64,000 nucleotides of DNA from Candidatus Cloacimonadota bacterium. Lineage in GTDB: Bacteria > Cloacimonadota > Cloacimonadia > Cloacimonadales > JAIOQZ01. Position 1 is the stretch's first letter. Each line of letters starts with the position of its first letter. Below the pieces are notes generated by a model that was not told the origin of the DNA, did no database searches, and was given only the letters and a program-made list of their open reading frames with translations. Positions 1 to 6,895 of the stretch are shown here, piece by piece. The stretch is taken from assembly GCA_021108395.1 (NCBI GenBank), contig JAIOQZ010000029.1:31130-95129 (forward strand), read 5' to 3'. Made by a program: the position numbers and the translations under genes.

Positions 1-1138
1 CGCGCTCGACGGCCAGGCGCACCCCGCGCAGTATTTCTTCTTCTGTGATGTTCTTGTTGATGATGTCACGCAGACGCTGGCTGCCTGCCTCCGGTGCGAT
101 GGTGACGCCCACCTTGCCCACGCGACCCAGCAGCTCGAGTATCTCGTCATCCAGCGTATCGACGCGCAGCGAGGGCAGCGAAAGGTTCACCCGCATTCCC
201 GCCAGTCGCCGGTGCGACTCGCGCATGAGAGCGCGGATGGGTGTGTAGTCGCTGGAGGACAGCGAGGTGAACGCCGCCTCTTCCCAGCCGTCCCGCGCCA
301 CCTCGACCCAGAGGTGGTCGAGCACGGCGCCGGCGTCGCGCTCGCGGCTGGGTCGATAGAAAAAACCGGCGTGGCAAAAGCGGCAGCCGCGGGTGCAGCC
401 GCGCATCACCTCGATGATGTAGCGGTCGTGAGTGGCCGAGAGCCACGGAACGAGTTGGCTGGAAAGCCCGTGGCCGGAGGAAGCGAAGCCGGTGAACTTG
501 CGACAGCGCACCGGCGTGTCGGATGGCAATGTCGGCACGAACATGCCGTCGATGCCCGCCAGCGCCTGCAAGCGTTCGGTACGCGGCTTTCCCTTTGTCT
601 GGCGCACAGCTTCCATAATCTCGATAATCGCTTCCTCGCCCTCACCAATGAGAATGGCGTCGAAAAACGGCGACAGCGGCAGCGGATTGCTTATCGCGGG
701 GCCGCCGCCCAGCACCAGCGGGTGGCTGTCTGTGCGGTCGGCGGAGCGGAGCGGGATATGCGCCAGGTGAAGCATGTCCAGCACGTTGGTGAAGGTGAGC
801 TCGCTTTGCAGCGTGAAGCCCACGACATCGAACTCGGCCAGCGGCAGACTGCTCTCGATTCCAAACAGCGGCAGCTTCTGCTCACGCAGGATGGCGGCCA
901 TGTCCGGCCAGGGAGCATACACGCGGTCGGCGACGGCGCTGGCGCTCCGGTTGACGATGTCGTAGAGCAGTTTGAGGCCAAGATGCGAAAAACCTACCTC
1001 ATAGACGTCGGGGAAGGCGAAACAGATGGAGACGGTGTCGCTGGAGATGGGCTTGTGCCAGGCGTGGGTTTCATGGCCGATATAGCGTGCGGGTTTCTCG
1101 ACCCTCGCCAGCCAGGGTTCGATGGCCAGGCGCTCCAT
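1..1138 (-). CDS. B12-binding-type radical SAM protein, 3' part missing
   Basis: The minus-strand frame is open from an ATG at 1138 to the window edge (at least 379 codons). Around residue 243 it reads MRGCTRGCRFCH, the CX3CX2C cluster that binds the radical-SAM 4Fe-4S centre, preceded by about 240 residues that resemble the cobalamin-binding-like N-terminal domain of the TIGR03960-type family. In many bacteria this family sits beside rng-rplU-rpmA, genes that are also in this window, though about 9 kb away. The substrate is unknown. It starts 4 bp after the RodZ-like gene and is the last visible gene of the operon that begins with the peptidase T-like gene. The start is supported only by spacing; the Shine-Dalgarno site is weak. 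Confidence 0.85.
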   Translation of the reverse strand, partial: MERLAIEPWLARVEKPARYIGHETHAWHKPISSDTVSICFAFPDVYEVGFSHLGLKLLYDIVNRSASAVADRVYAPWPDMAAILREQKLPLFGIESSLPLAEFDVVGFTLQSELTFTNVLDMLHLAHIPLRSADRTDSHPLVLGGGPAISNPLPLSPFFDAILIGEGEEAIIEIMEAVRQTKGKPRTERLQALAGIDGMFVPTLPSDTPVRCRKFTGFASSGHGLSSQLVPWLSATHDRYIIEVMRGCTRGCRFCHAGFFYRPSRERDAGAVLDHLWVEVARDGWEEAAFTSLSSSDYTPIRALMRESHRRLAGMRVNLSLPSLRVDTLDDEILELLGRVGKVGVTIAPEAGSQRLRDIINKNITEEEILRGVRLAVER

Positions 1139-1142
1139 GCGG

Positions 1143-1829
1143 CTATTGCGCCTGTGGGCAGGGGATTGGCGCCACCTGTACGTTGAGCGGATTGTCCTCG
1201 CTGAGAAAGACATGCCGGTCAACGTAGTCGGTGGTATCGCGTGAAACTGGGGCCACGGCCACAGGCTGTTCGTCAGCGGCCACAGGCTGTTCGTCAGCGG
1301 CCACAGGCTGTTCGTCAGCGGCCTCAGGCTGTTCATCAGCAGCCTCAGGCTGTTCATCAGCAGCCTCAACTGGGTCGGCTGGAGGTTCGTCATTTGTTTC
1401 GCCGGGTTCGCTGTCTCCGTTGGAGATCATCTCGGCAAAGCCGAACTGGAGCAAGCCTCGGCTATGCAACTGCCAGACAACGATGGACAGAACGACCACC
1501 AGTAGCGCCAGCGCCAGGATTAACAGGATATTGCCTGGCAACAGCAGCTTACGATGTGCCTTGTGTTTGGTGTAGCTGGTGCGCTGCTCACGGTTGGCGC
1601 GGTAGTTCTTCTCGAACAGCGCCAGTGTTTTATCCAGGTCGGCGCCGATAGCGCGAGAGTAGCTGATGATGGTGACGCGGGCAAATCCATATCCGCCCAT
1701 GCGTGAGAAGTCGTTCTTCTCGATGTCTTCGAGCAGGTACTTTTTGATGCGAGACTTCTCGGCCACCTTCTCGATGGTGAGATCCATCTCTTCGCGGCAT
1801 TGCTGTAGGTAATTGCCGATTTCTTGCAT
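1143..1829 (-). CDS. RodZ-like HTH membrane protein
   Basis: This 228-aa protein has an N-terminal cytoplasmic Cro/C1-like helix-turn-helix of the RodZ type (residues 1-75, with LTIEKVAEKSRIKKYLLEDI and a GGYGFARVTIISYSRAIG core). A basic stretch and one membrane helix (about 99-119) follow, then an acidic extracytoplasmic tail. The tail holds five tandem copies of the heptapeptide AADEQP(E/V) at about 156-190. RodZ links MreB filaments to the wall-elongation machinery, and a role in cell shape is inferred from the domain layout. The usual C-terminal beta domain (DUF4115) is not evident, so the tail is short for the family. It lies between dapF (3 bp upstream) and the radical SAM gene. Confidence 0.75.
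   Translation of the reverse strand: MQEIGNYLQQCREEMDLTIEKVAEKSRIKKYLLEDIEKNDFSRMGGYGFARVTIISYSRAIGADLDKTLALFEKNYRANREQRTSYTKHKAHRKLLLPGNILLILALALLVVVLSIVVWQLHSRGLLQFGFAEMISNGDSEPGETNDEPPADPVEAADEQPEAADEQPEAADEQPVAADEQPVAADEQPVAVAPVSRDTTDYVDRHVFLSEDNPLNVQVAPIPCPQAQ
1261..1365 (-). repeat. Five 21-bp tandem repeats inside the RodZ-like gene
   Basis: Five head-to-tail 21-bp units begin at 1261, 1282, 1303, 1324 and 1345. They encode the AADEQP(E/V) heptads. The first three are near-identical and the last two share other substitutions, which suggests stepwise duplication. The unit is a multiple of three, so copy-number changes stay in frame. Confidence 0.9.
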
Positions 1830-1832
1830 GTG

Positions 1833-2627
1833 CTACCCCCGTTGGGCTTCAATAAGGAATGATTCATCGAGCCTGCCCGTACAAACCGGACTAACTGTCC
1901 CCTCCAGCCACAGATGGCCGGATTCCTCGTCCAGCCGTACGCTCACTGTGCCGCCCGGCTGCCTGACCTCGACTTCGTGCGATTCGATGCCCTGGCTTCG
2001 CGCTGCCTGCACAGCGGCACAGGCCCCGCTGCCACAGGCGAGGGTCATGCCGGCGCCGCGCTCCCAGCTCATCATTTCCAGCGTTCGCTCATCGATTATA
2101 TGGACGAGGTGAACGTTGACGCCCTGCGCCCCGCCGCCCTCGAGCCGCGGACCCAGAATCATTAGTTCCTCGCGGTACAGGCTGTCGGTGAAGATGACCA
2201 AATGCGGGTTGCCCATATCGACGAACCAGCCGTCCACACCCTGCGCACTCATGGCGCAAGCATCACCCGGCAGGCCCATATCGACCCGCACACTCGATTC
2301 GCCAATGATTCCCTGGCGCAGGCCAACAGCCGTTCGCAGGAACACGCTGTCCACATTCAGCTTGTCGCAGAGATATGCCGTCACGCAACGTAGCGCATTG
2401 CCGCAGGTCTCCGCCTCAGAGCCGTCAGCGTTCCATATGCGGAAAGCGGCGTGCACGCTCTCTTCGCCGGCAGGCAGCAACATGACTATGCCGTCGCCGC
2501 CAACGCCCGTGTGGCGGTCGGCCACAGCTTGCGCAAAAAGCGACAAATCGCCGGCGGGCAATCCTCGCTCGCGCAGGTCGAAGTAGATGTAGTCATTGCC
2601 CTGCGCGTGCATCTTGAAAAACTTCAT
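1833..2627 (-). CDS. dapF: Diaminopimelate epimerase
   Basis: This 264-aa protein converts LL- to meso-diaminopimelate for lysine and peptidoglycan synthesis. It begins MKFFKMHAQGNDYIYFD, the typical family N-terminus, so I chose this ATG over the longer in-frame extension up to 2693. The two catalytic cysteines are visible in CGNALRC (residue 75) and ACGSGACA (near residue 198), each in its conserved glycine-rich loop. The ATG lies 2 bp after the dapB stop, which suggests translational coupling. The length is normal for the family. Confidence 0.96.
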   Translation of the reverse strand: MKFFKMHAQGNDYIYFDLRERGLPAGDLSLFAQAVADRHTGVGGDGIVMLLPAGEESVHAAFRIWNADGSEAETCGNALRCVTAYLCDKLNVDSVFLRTAVGLRQGIIGESSVRVDMGLPGDACAMSAQGVDGWFVDMGNPHLVIFTDSLYREELMILGPRLEGGGAQGVNVHLVHIIDERTLEMMSWERGAGMTLACGSGACAAVQAARSQGIESHEVEVRQPGGTVSVRLDEESGHLWLEGTVSPVCTGRLDESFLIEAQRG

Positions 2628-2629
2628 GG

Positions 2630-3385
2630 TCAGCGAATAACCTCGAAAAAGATGTCGCGGAAATCGAACAGGCCCTTGCGCTCGGCCACCCAACGTGCCG
2701 CCAACAGCGCTCCCACTGCAAAGCCGGTGCGGTTGCGCGCCGTGTGCTTCAGCTCGATGGTGTCGGCGGGGCTGTCGAAGCCGACTATATGCGTACCAGG
2801 GACAGCGCCGGCCCGAACGCTGGCGAAGTGCAGCTCGTTCGGCTCGATGCCGTCTTGAACGCGGTCAAACCGCGCCGCTGTCTTGCGTTCGAGGCGAGCA
2901 AGCAGAATCTGCGACAGCGTGTGCGCCGTGCCGGAAGGGCTGTCCGCTTTGCCGTTGTGGTGCAGTTCGAGACCGAAGGGGTCGTATCCCGGCAGGCCGT
3001 TCATCAGTTCGGCTGCGGCATCGACAATAGCATAGAAAGCGTTCATGCCCACCGAAAAGTTTGCACCATGCACCAGGCCAACGCCGTGTGTGCTCACCAT
3101 CTCGCCCACCTCGGCAAGATGCCGCTGCCAACCGGTCGTGCCTACAACCATTGGCAAACCCAACTCGCATACTGCGCGGATGTTGCCCGGCGCGGCGTCC
3201 GGCTGCGAGAAATCGATGCACACCCGTGCATCGCCCACTGCCTGCCTGTTGATGGCCTTGTGTCCGTCCTCGTGGTACGGATCAATGATGGTGACCACCT
3301 CGCAACCGTTGTCGGCGGCCAGATCGTGCAGAATATGCCCCATGCGGCCATAGCCGATCAGGGCGATGGGCAGCCTGTTAGCCAT
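2630..3385 (-). CDS. dapB: 4-hydroxy-tetrahydrodipicolinate reductase
   Basis: This 251-aa cytosolic enzyme reduces hydroxy-tetrahydrodipicolinate with NAD(P)H in the diaminopimelate pathway. The N-terminal Rossmann motif is IALIGYGRMGHIL. The C-terminal substrate site is the family signature HHNGKADSPSGTA with its catalytic His/Lys. The VGTTGW motif is also present. The gene overlaps the end of the peptidase T-like gene by 8 bp and runs directly into dapF, so both DAP enzymes are co-transcribed. Confidence 0.95.
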   Translation of the reverse strand: MANRLPIALIGYGRMGHILHDLAADNGCEVVTIIDPYHEDGHKAINRQAVGDARVCIDFSQPDAAPGNIRAVCELGLPMVVGTTGWQRHLAEVGEMVSTHGVGLVHGANFSVGMNAFYAIVDAAAELMNGLPGYDPFGLELHHNGKADSPSGTAHTLSQILLARLERKTAARFDRVQDGIEPNELHFASVRAGAVPGTHIVGFDSPADTIELKHTARNRTGFAVGALLAARWVAERKGLFDFRDIFFEVIR

Positions 3386-4490
3386 TGGTGTGCATCCGTA
3401 TGACTTCTTTCACCCAGCGGCAGCCCTTTTCAAGCTGCGCGACAGAGATGCGTTCTTCGACCGTGTGCACGTTGTCCATGCCGGTACCGGCAACAATGGT
3501 GCGAATGCCTTTTTGATTGAAGATATTGGCGTCGCTACCGCCGCCGCCACGAAAGGTCTTCGGCTCGCAGCCTGCCGCTTTGGAGGCGCGCATTGCAAGC
3601 AGAACCACCGGCTCGTCATCGGCGACGGTGAAGCTCGCGTACTTGCTGTAAACACGCTTTTCGAGCACAGCGCCGGGCATGGCAGCCACAGCCTGCTCCA
3701 TAGCGGTGTTCATGGCGTTGATGGCAGACTGGATGCGCTCAATGTCGTGGCCGCGCACCTCGCCCTTCACGCTTATAACAGGTGGCACGACGTTGGTGGC
3801 GATGCCGCCCTCGACATTGCCGATATTGCAGGTGGTGCTTTCGTCAATGCGTCCCAGCTTCATGGCGGCGATGCCGACAGCAGCAATCTGGATTGCGTTG
3901 ATGCCTTTCTCCGGTTCCACCCCGGCATGCGAAGCACGGCCTTTTACGGTATAGTCGATGTTGTACTGGGTAGGCGCCTGGGTCATGAACTGGCCGACGA
4001 CATGCGAGTCGAGAGCGTAGGCCAGCTTCGAGCGAATGAGGCTGTAGTCGGCGTGCACTGCGCCCAGCAGCCCTGTTTCTTCGCTGACGGTAAACATCAG
4101 CTCAATCGGCGCGTGTGGCTCGCCGGCTTCTTTCAATTCCTTAACCGCCCAGACAGCCTGGGCTATGCCCGATTTATCGTCGGCGCCGAGGATGGTGGCG
4201 CCGTCGGTGACAACAAAGCCGTCTTTCACCTGCGGCTTCACGCCGCGCCCCGGCCTGACGGTATCAAGGTGAGCGGCGAACAAGATGGGTTCACACCCCG
4301 CGATTCCGTCAAAGCTGGCGTAGAGGTTGCCCACCTCTCCACCAAATTGCTCGTGAGCCGAGTCGAAGCGCACCTGGGCGCCCAGGGCTTTCAGGTCTTC
4401 TGTGAGACGACGGGCAATAGCGCCTTCCTGCTTGCTCTCGCTGTCGATTTGCACGAGTGCGAGAAAATAGTCGAGTAGTGTTTGTTCCAT
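3378..4490 (-). CDS. Peptidase T-like M20 metallopeptidase
   Basis: This 370-aa di-zinc aminopeptidase or deacylase is of the PepT-like M20 type. Metal-binding motifs visible in order are AAHLDTV, GADDKSG, SEETG and a C-terminal NVHTVEE histidine. The lid (dimerisation) domain lies between them. The chosen ATG at 4490 gives MEQTLLDYFLALVQIDSES, the usual start of the family, with AAAAGGCTGG upstream. Longer in-frame starts up to 4583 run into the promoter region. It is the first gene of the operon with dapB, dapF, rodZ-like and radical SAM. The exact peptide substrate is unknown. Confidence 0.88.
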   Translation of the reverse strand: MEQTLLDYFLALVQIDSESKQEGAIARRLTEDLKALGAQVRFDSAHEQFGGEVGNLYASFDGIAGCEPILFAAHLDTVRPGRGVKPQVKDGFVVTDGATILGADDKSGIAQAVWAVKELKEAGEPHAPIELMFTVSEETGLLGAVHADYSLIRSKLAYALDSHVVGQFMTQAPTQYNIDYTVKGRASHAGVEPEKGINAIQIAAVGIAAMKLGRIDESTTCNIGNVEGGIATNVVPPVISVKGEVRGHDIERIQSAINAMNTAMEQAVAAMPGAVLEKRVYSKYASFTVADDEPVVLLAMRASKAAGCEPKTFRGGGGSDANIFNQKGIRTIVAGTGMDNVHTVEERISVAQLEKGCRWVKEVIRMHTNG

Positions 4491-4502
4491 TATCCAGCCT
4501 TT

Positions 4503-4551
4503 TTGTACATTGCACTGTTCTGTCATGTGCGTAAGACACAATTGTACAATG
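4503..4551 (-). promoter_or_regulatory. Paired TTGTACA(A/T)TG sites upstream of the peptidase/dap operon
   Basis: TTGTACATTG (4503-4512) and TTGTACAATG (4542-4551) lie 39 bp apart just upstream of the peptidase T-like start. The second extends to the palindrome ATTGTACAAT. The spacing of nearly four helical turns and the position suggest operator sites for a regulator of the divergent region. No regulator gene is next to them. Confidence 0.35.
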
Positions 4552-4602
4552 AGTCTATAGCTCCAGTCGAGCGGCTTCGTCAAGTAAAAATTATAAAAGT
4601 TC

Positions 4603-4631
4603 TTGACAGATGAATCGTCCTGGCGGATTGT
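4603..4631 (+). promoter_or_regulatory. Candidate promoter for the ABC exporter leader
   Basis: TTGACA at 4603-4608 is followed after 17 bp by GATTGT at 4626-4631. The -35 box is perfect and the -10 box weak. It lies 27 bp ahead of the leader ORF start. Confidence 0.4.
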
Positions 4632-4657
4632 TGGCGAAATTCACGAAGGAGGAGTGC

Positions 4658-4762
4658 ATGATCAACATTCACGTTTCGATCCTGTGGGTCGTAACAACCA
4701 GCCCGTTCGCATTCAACAATAAGTATGCAAGCACCCGTCCGTCGTCGAATTTGATGCAGTAA
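4658..4762 (+). CDS. 34-aa putative leader peptide of the ABC exporter operon
   Basis: An ATG at 4658 is preceded by GAAGGAGGAGTGC, a near-consensus Shine-Dalgarno site. It opens a 34-codon frame that starts MINIHVSILWVV and ends SNLMQ with TAA at 4760. A strong intrinsic terminator begins 22 bp later and the ABC exporter genes follow. This is the arrangement of the Bacillus subtilis bmrB leader, which controls the bmrCD heterodimeric exporter by ribosome-mediated attenuation. The leader role here is inference from layout; the peptide itself is not recognisable. Confidence 0.5.
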   Translation: MINIHVSILWVVTTSPFAFNNKYASTRPSSNLMQ

Positions 4763-4784
4763 ACATGTAATACTATCAAATACC

Positions 4785-4818
4785 GGCCACGGACCCAATA
4801 AGTTCGTGGCCTTTTTTT
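4785..4818 (+). terminator. Intrinsic terminator between leader ORF and ABC genes
   Basis: GGCCACGGAC (4785-4794) pairs with GTTCGTGGCC (4802-4811), with one G-U pair and a 7-nt loop, and is followed by seven T residues. It sits upstream of the exporter genes, where a constitutive terminator would block expression, so an attenuator function is likely. The CACGAA just before the leader Shine-Dalgarno (4642-4647) could pair with the TTCGTG of its 3' arm and act as antiterminator. Confidence 0.8.
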
Positions 4819-4823
4819 ATTGG

Positions 4824-4856
4824 CCGCGGAATCAAACGAAACCGCGGTTCCTTTTT
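4824..4856 (+). terminator. Second, weaker terminator-like hairpin
   Basis: CCGCGG at 4824-4829 and again at 4842-4847 (self-complementary) form a 6-bp stem with a 12-nt loop, followed by a T-rich run ending at 4856. It lies between the first terminator and the ABC gene start. Confidence 0.4.
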
Positions 4857-4891
4857 GTTTCCTCGGGGTCAGAAGTTCAAGGAGAAGACCC

Positions 4892-6757
4892 ATGCTACAG
4901 AAGTTACACAGTTTGAATCGTCACATGCGAGGCTTTCGCACTCTCTATGTGCTCGCCATAGTCGCCGTTGCCGCCGGCAGCGGCCTCATGTTCCTGTCAC
5001 CGCTCATCATGCGTGTCACCATAGATTCAGTCATCGGAACGGAGCCGATCGAGGCAGCTTCGTTCGGTGGGCGCATCGTCAACTGGCTGGGCGGTGCACA
5101 GAGCCTGCGCCACCAGATCTGGCTGCTGGCGCTTGTGATGCTTGGCCTCACCGCCGTCCAGGGCGTGTTCACCTATCTCAAGGGGCGTTGGTCTGCCGAG
5201 GCCTCGGAAGGCATTGCGCGGGGACTGCGTGAACGGCTCTACGACCACATCCAGAAGCTGCCGTTCTCTTACCACGCAAAGGTGGAAACCGGCGACCTCA
5301 TTCAGCGGTGCACCTCGGACGTCGAGACCATCCGGCGTTTCCTGGCGACGCAGCTTGTCGAGGTGGGGCGTGCGCTGTTCATGCTGGCGCTGGTCATTCC
5401 CATCATGCTGTCGCTCAGCAAGCCAATGACCCTGATATCGATGCTGTGTGTGCCGTTCCTGTTTGCATTCAGCGTTGTCTTTTTCATCAAGGTGAGGAAG
5501 GCGTTCAAGGCCGCGGACGAGGCCGAGGGCGCGATGTCGGCTACGTTGCAGGAAAACCTGTCCGGCATTCGCGTGGTCAAGGCCTTCTGCCGCCAGCCGT
5601 TCGAGCGCCGGAAATTCGACGCCAAGAACGCCGACAACCGCAACAAGTGCTATCGCCTGCTCATTCTGCTGGCCTGGTACTGGGGCAGCAGCGATTTGCT
5701 GGCTCTGTTGCAAATCGCCGCCGTGCTCATCGTTGGGGCGCTATGGGCAGCCCAGGGCAAGATTACCATCGGTACGCTGGTGGTGTTTATGACCTACGAA
5801 GGCTATCTGCTGTGGCCGGTGCGCCAGATGGGGCGCATCCTCACCGACATGGGCAAGACAATGGTGTCGCTCGAACGCACCGACGAGATTCTGGATGTGC
5901 CGCAGGAAGCGCTCACAGAGGGCAACGACAACCCGCCTGCGCTGCAAGGCGCCATCGAGTTCGACCACGTCAGCTTTGCCTATGACGGAGGCGAGCCGGT
6001 GCTGCACGATGTCAGCTTCTCGGCTGCGCCGGGCGAAACCATCGCCATTCTGGGTCCCACAGGGACAGGCAAGACCACGCTGGTAAACCTGCTGCCACGG
6101 CTGCATGACGTGTCCGGCGGCGCTATCCGCCTCGACGGCCACGACATCCGCAGTATGGATCGCACATTCCTGCGGAGTCAGGTGGGCATCGTGCTGCAGG
6201 AGCCGTTTCTGTTCTCGAAGACACTCGAAGGCAACATTGGCCTGGGCATCGCAGACGCTTCGCCTGAGGCAGTGCATGAGGCTGCCGGCGTTGCCTGCGT
6301 GCACGACGTCATCGAGGAGTTCGACGAGGGCTATGAGACAATCGTCGGCGAGCGCGGCGTGACGCTTTCGGGCGGACAGAAACAGCGCGTAGCCATCGCC
6401 CGCGCCATCATTCAGAACACACCCGTACTGGTGTTCGACGACTCGCTCAGCGCCGTTGACACCGAGACCGACGCCCGCATACGGCGGGCGCTGAAACAGC
6501 GCAAGGGCAGAGCGACGACTATCATCATCAGTCATCGCCTCACCACCCTTGCCCAGGCCAATCGCATCCTGGTGATCGAGCACGGACGCATCGTCGAGGA
6601 GGGCACCCACGAGGAGCTCCTCACCCACGCAGGCCTGTACCACCGCATCTGGGATATTCAGAGCGCGCTCGAAAAGGACGTGCAGGATGAAATGGACAAA
6701 GAAGATATACCGATACCTGAAGAACTACAGGCCGTGGCGACGTCACAGCCCGCTTGA
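4892..6757 (+). CDS. ABC multidrug exporter half-transporter, degenerate-site subunit (BmrC-like)
   Basis: This 621-aa inner-membrane protein has an N-terminal six-helix exporter domain (about 1-320) and a C-terminal nucleotide-binding domain. Walker A is GPTGTGKTT near residue 387, the signature is canonical LSGGQ near 490, and Walker B reads VLVFDDSLSAVD. An Asp replaces the catalytic Glu after Walker B, as in the degenerate-site subunits of heterodimeric exporters such as BmrC and TM287. Its partner is the next gene. The ATG at 4892 is chosen because AAGGAGAAGACC precedes it; the frame is open further upstream into the terminator region. The likely role is drug or lipid export; the substrate is unknown. 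Confidence 0.9.
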   Translation: MLQKLHSLNRHMRGFRTLYVLAIVAVAAGSGLMFLSPLIMRVTIDSVIGTEPIEAASFGGRIVNWLGGAQSLRHQIWLLALVMLGLTAVQGVFTYLKGRWSAEASEGIARGLRERLYDHIQKLPFSYHAKVETGDLIQRCTSDVETIRRFLATQLVEVGRALFMLALVIPIMLSLSKPMTLISMLCVPFLFAFSVVFFIKVRKAFKAADEAEGAMSATLQENLSGIRVVKAFCRQPFERRKFDAKNADNRNKCYRLLILLAWYWGSSDLLALLQIAAVLIVGALWAAQGKITIGTLVVFMTYEGYLLWPVRQMGRILTDMGKTMVSLERTDEILDVPQEALTEGNDNPPALQGAIEFDHVSFAYDGGEPVLHDVSFSAAPGETIAILGPTGTGKTTLVNLLPRLHDVSGGAIRLDGHDIRSMDRTFLRSQVGIVLQEPFLFSKTLEGNIGLGIADASPEAVHEAAGVACVHDVIEEFDEGYETIVGERGVTLSGGQKQRVAIARAIIQNTPVLVFDDSLSAVDTETDARIRRALKQRKGRATTIIISHRLTTLAQANRILVIEHGRIVEEGTHEELLTHAGLYHRIWDIQSALEKDVQDEMDKEDIPIPEELQAVATSQPA

Positions 6758-6895
6758 GAGCCTGCGCCGGCAACCGCGGTTGCCCATCGAACAGTGCGAA
6801 TATCTGTTCGAGCAACAACGGAAGCTTCAGCAGACGGAACAACACAATAAATGGTGATAAATCACCGTGAGTGATGAAATATAGAGAGGCGCCTT

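Noticed and set aside
212..1186. Long plus-strand open frame of 324 codons
   Set aside because: It is antisense to the radical SAM gene, whose minus-strand frame has the CX3CX2C motif; the plus frame has biased, low-complexity composition.
4580..4798. 72-codon minus-strand frame in the divergent promoter region
   Set aside because: It overlaps the leader ORF, promoter and terminator, has no Shine-Dalgarno and no recognisable sequence.
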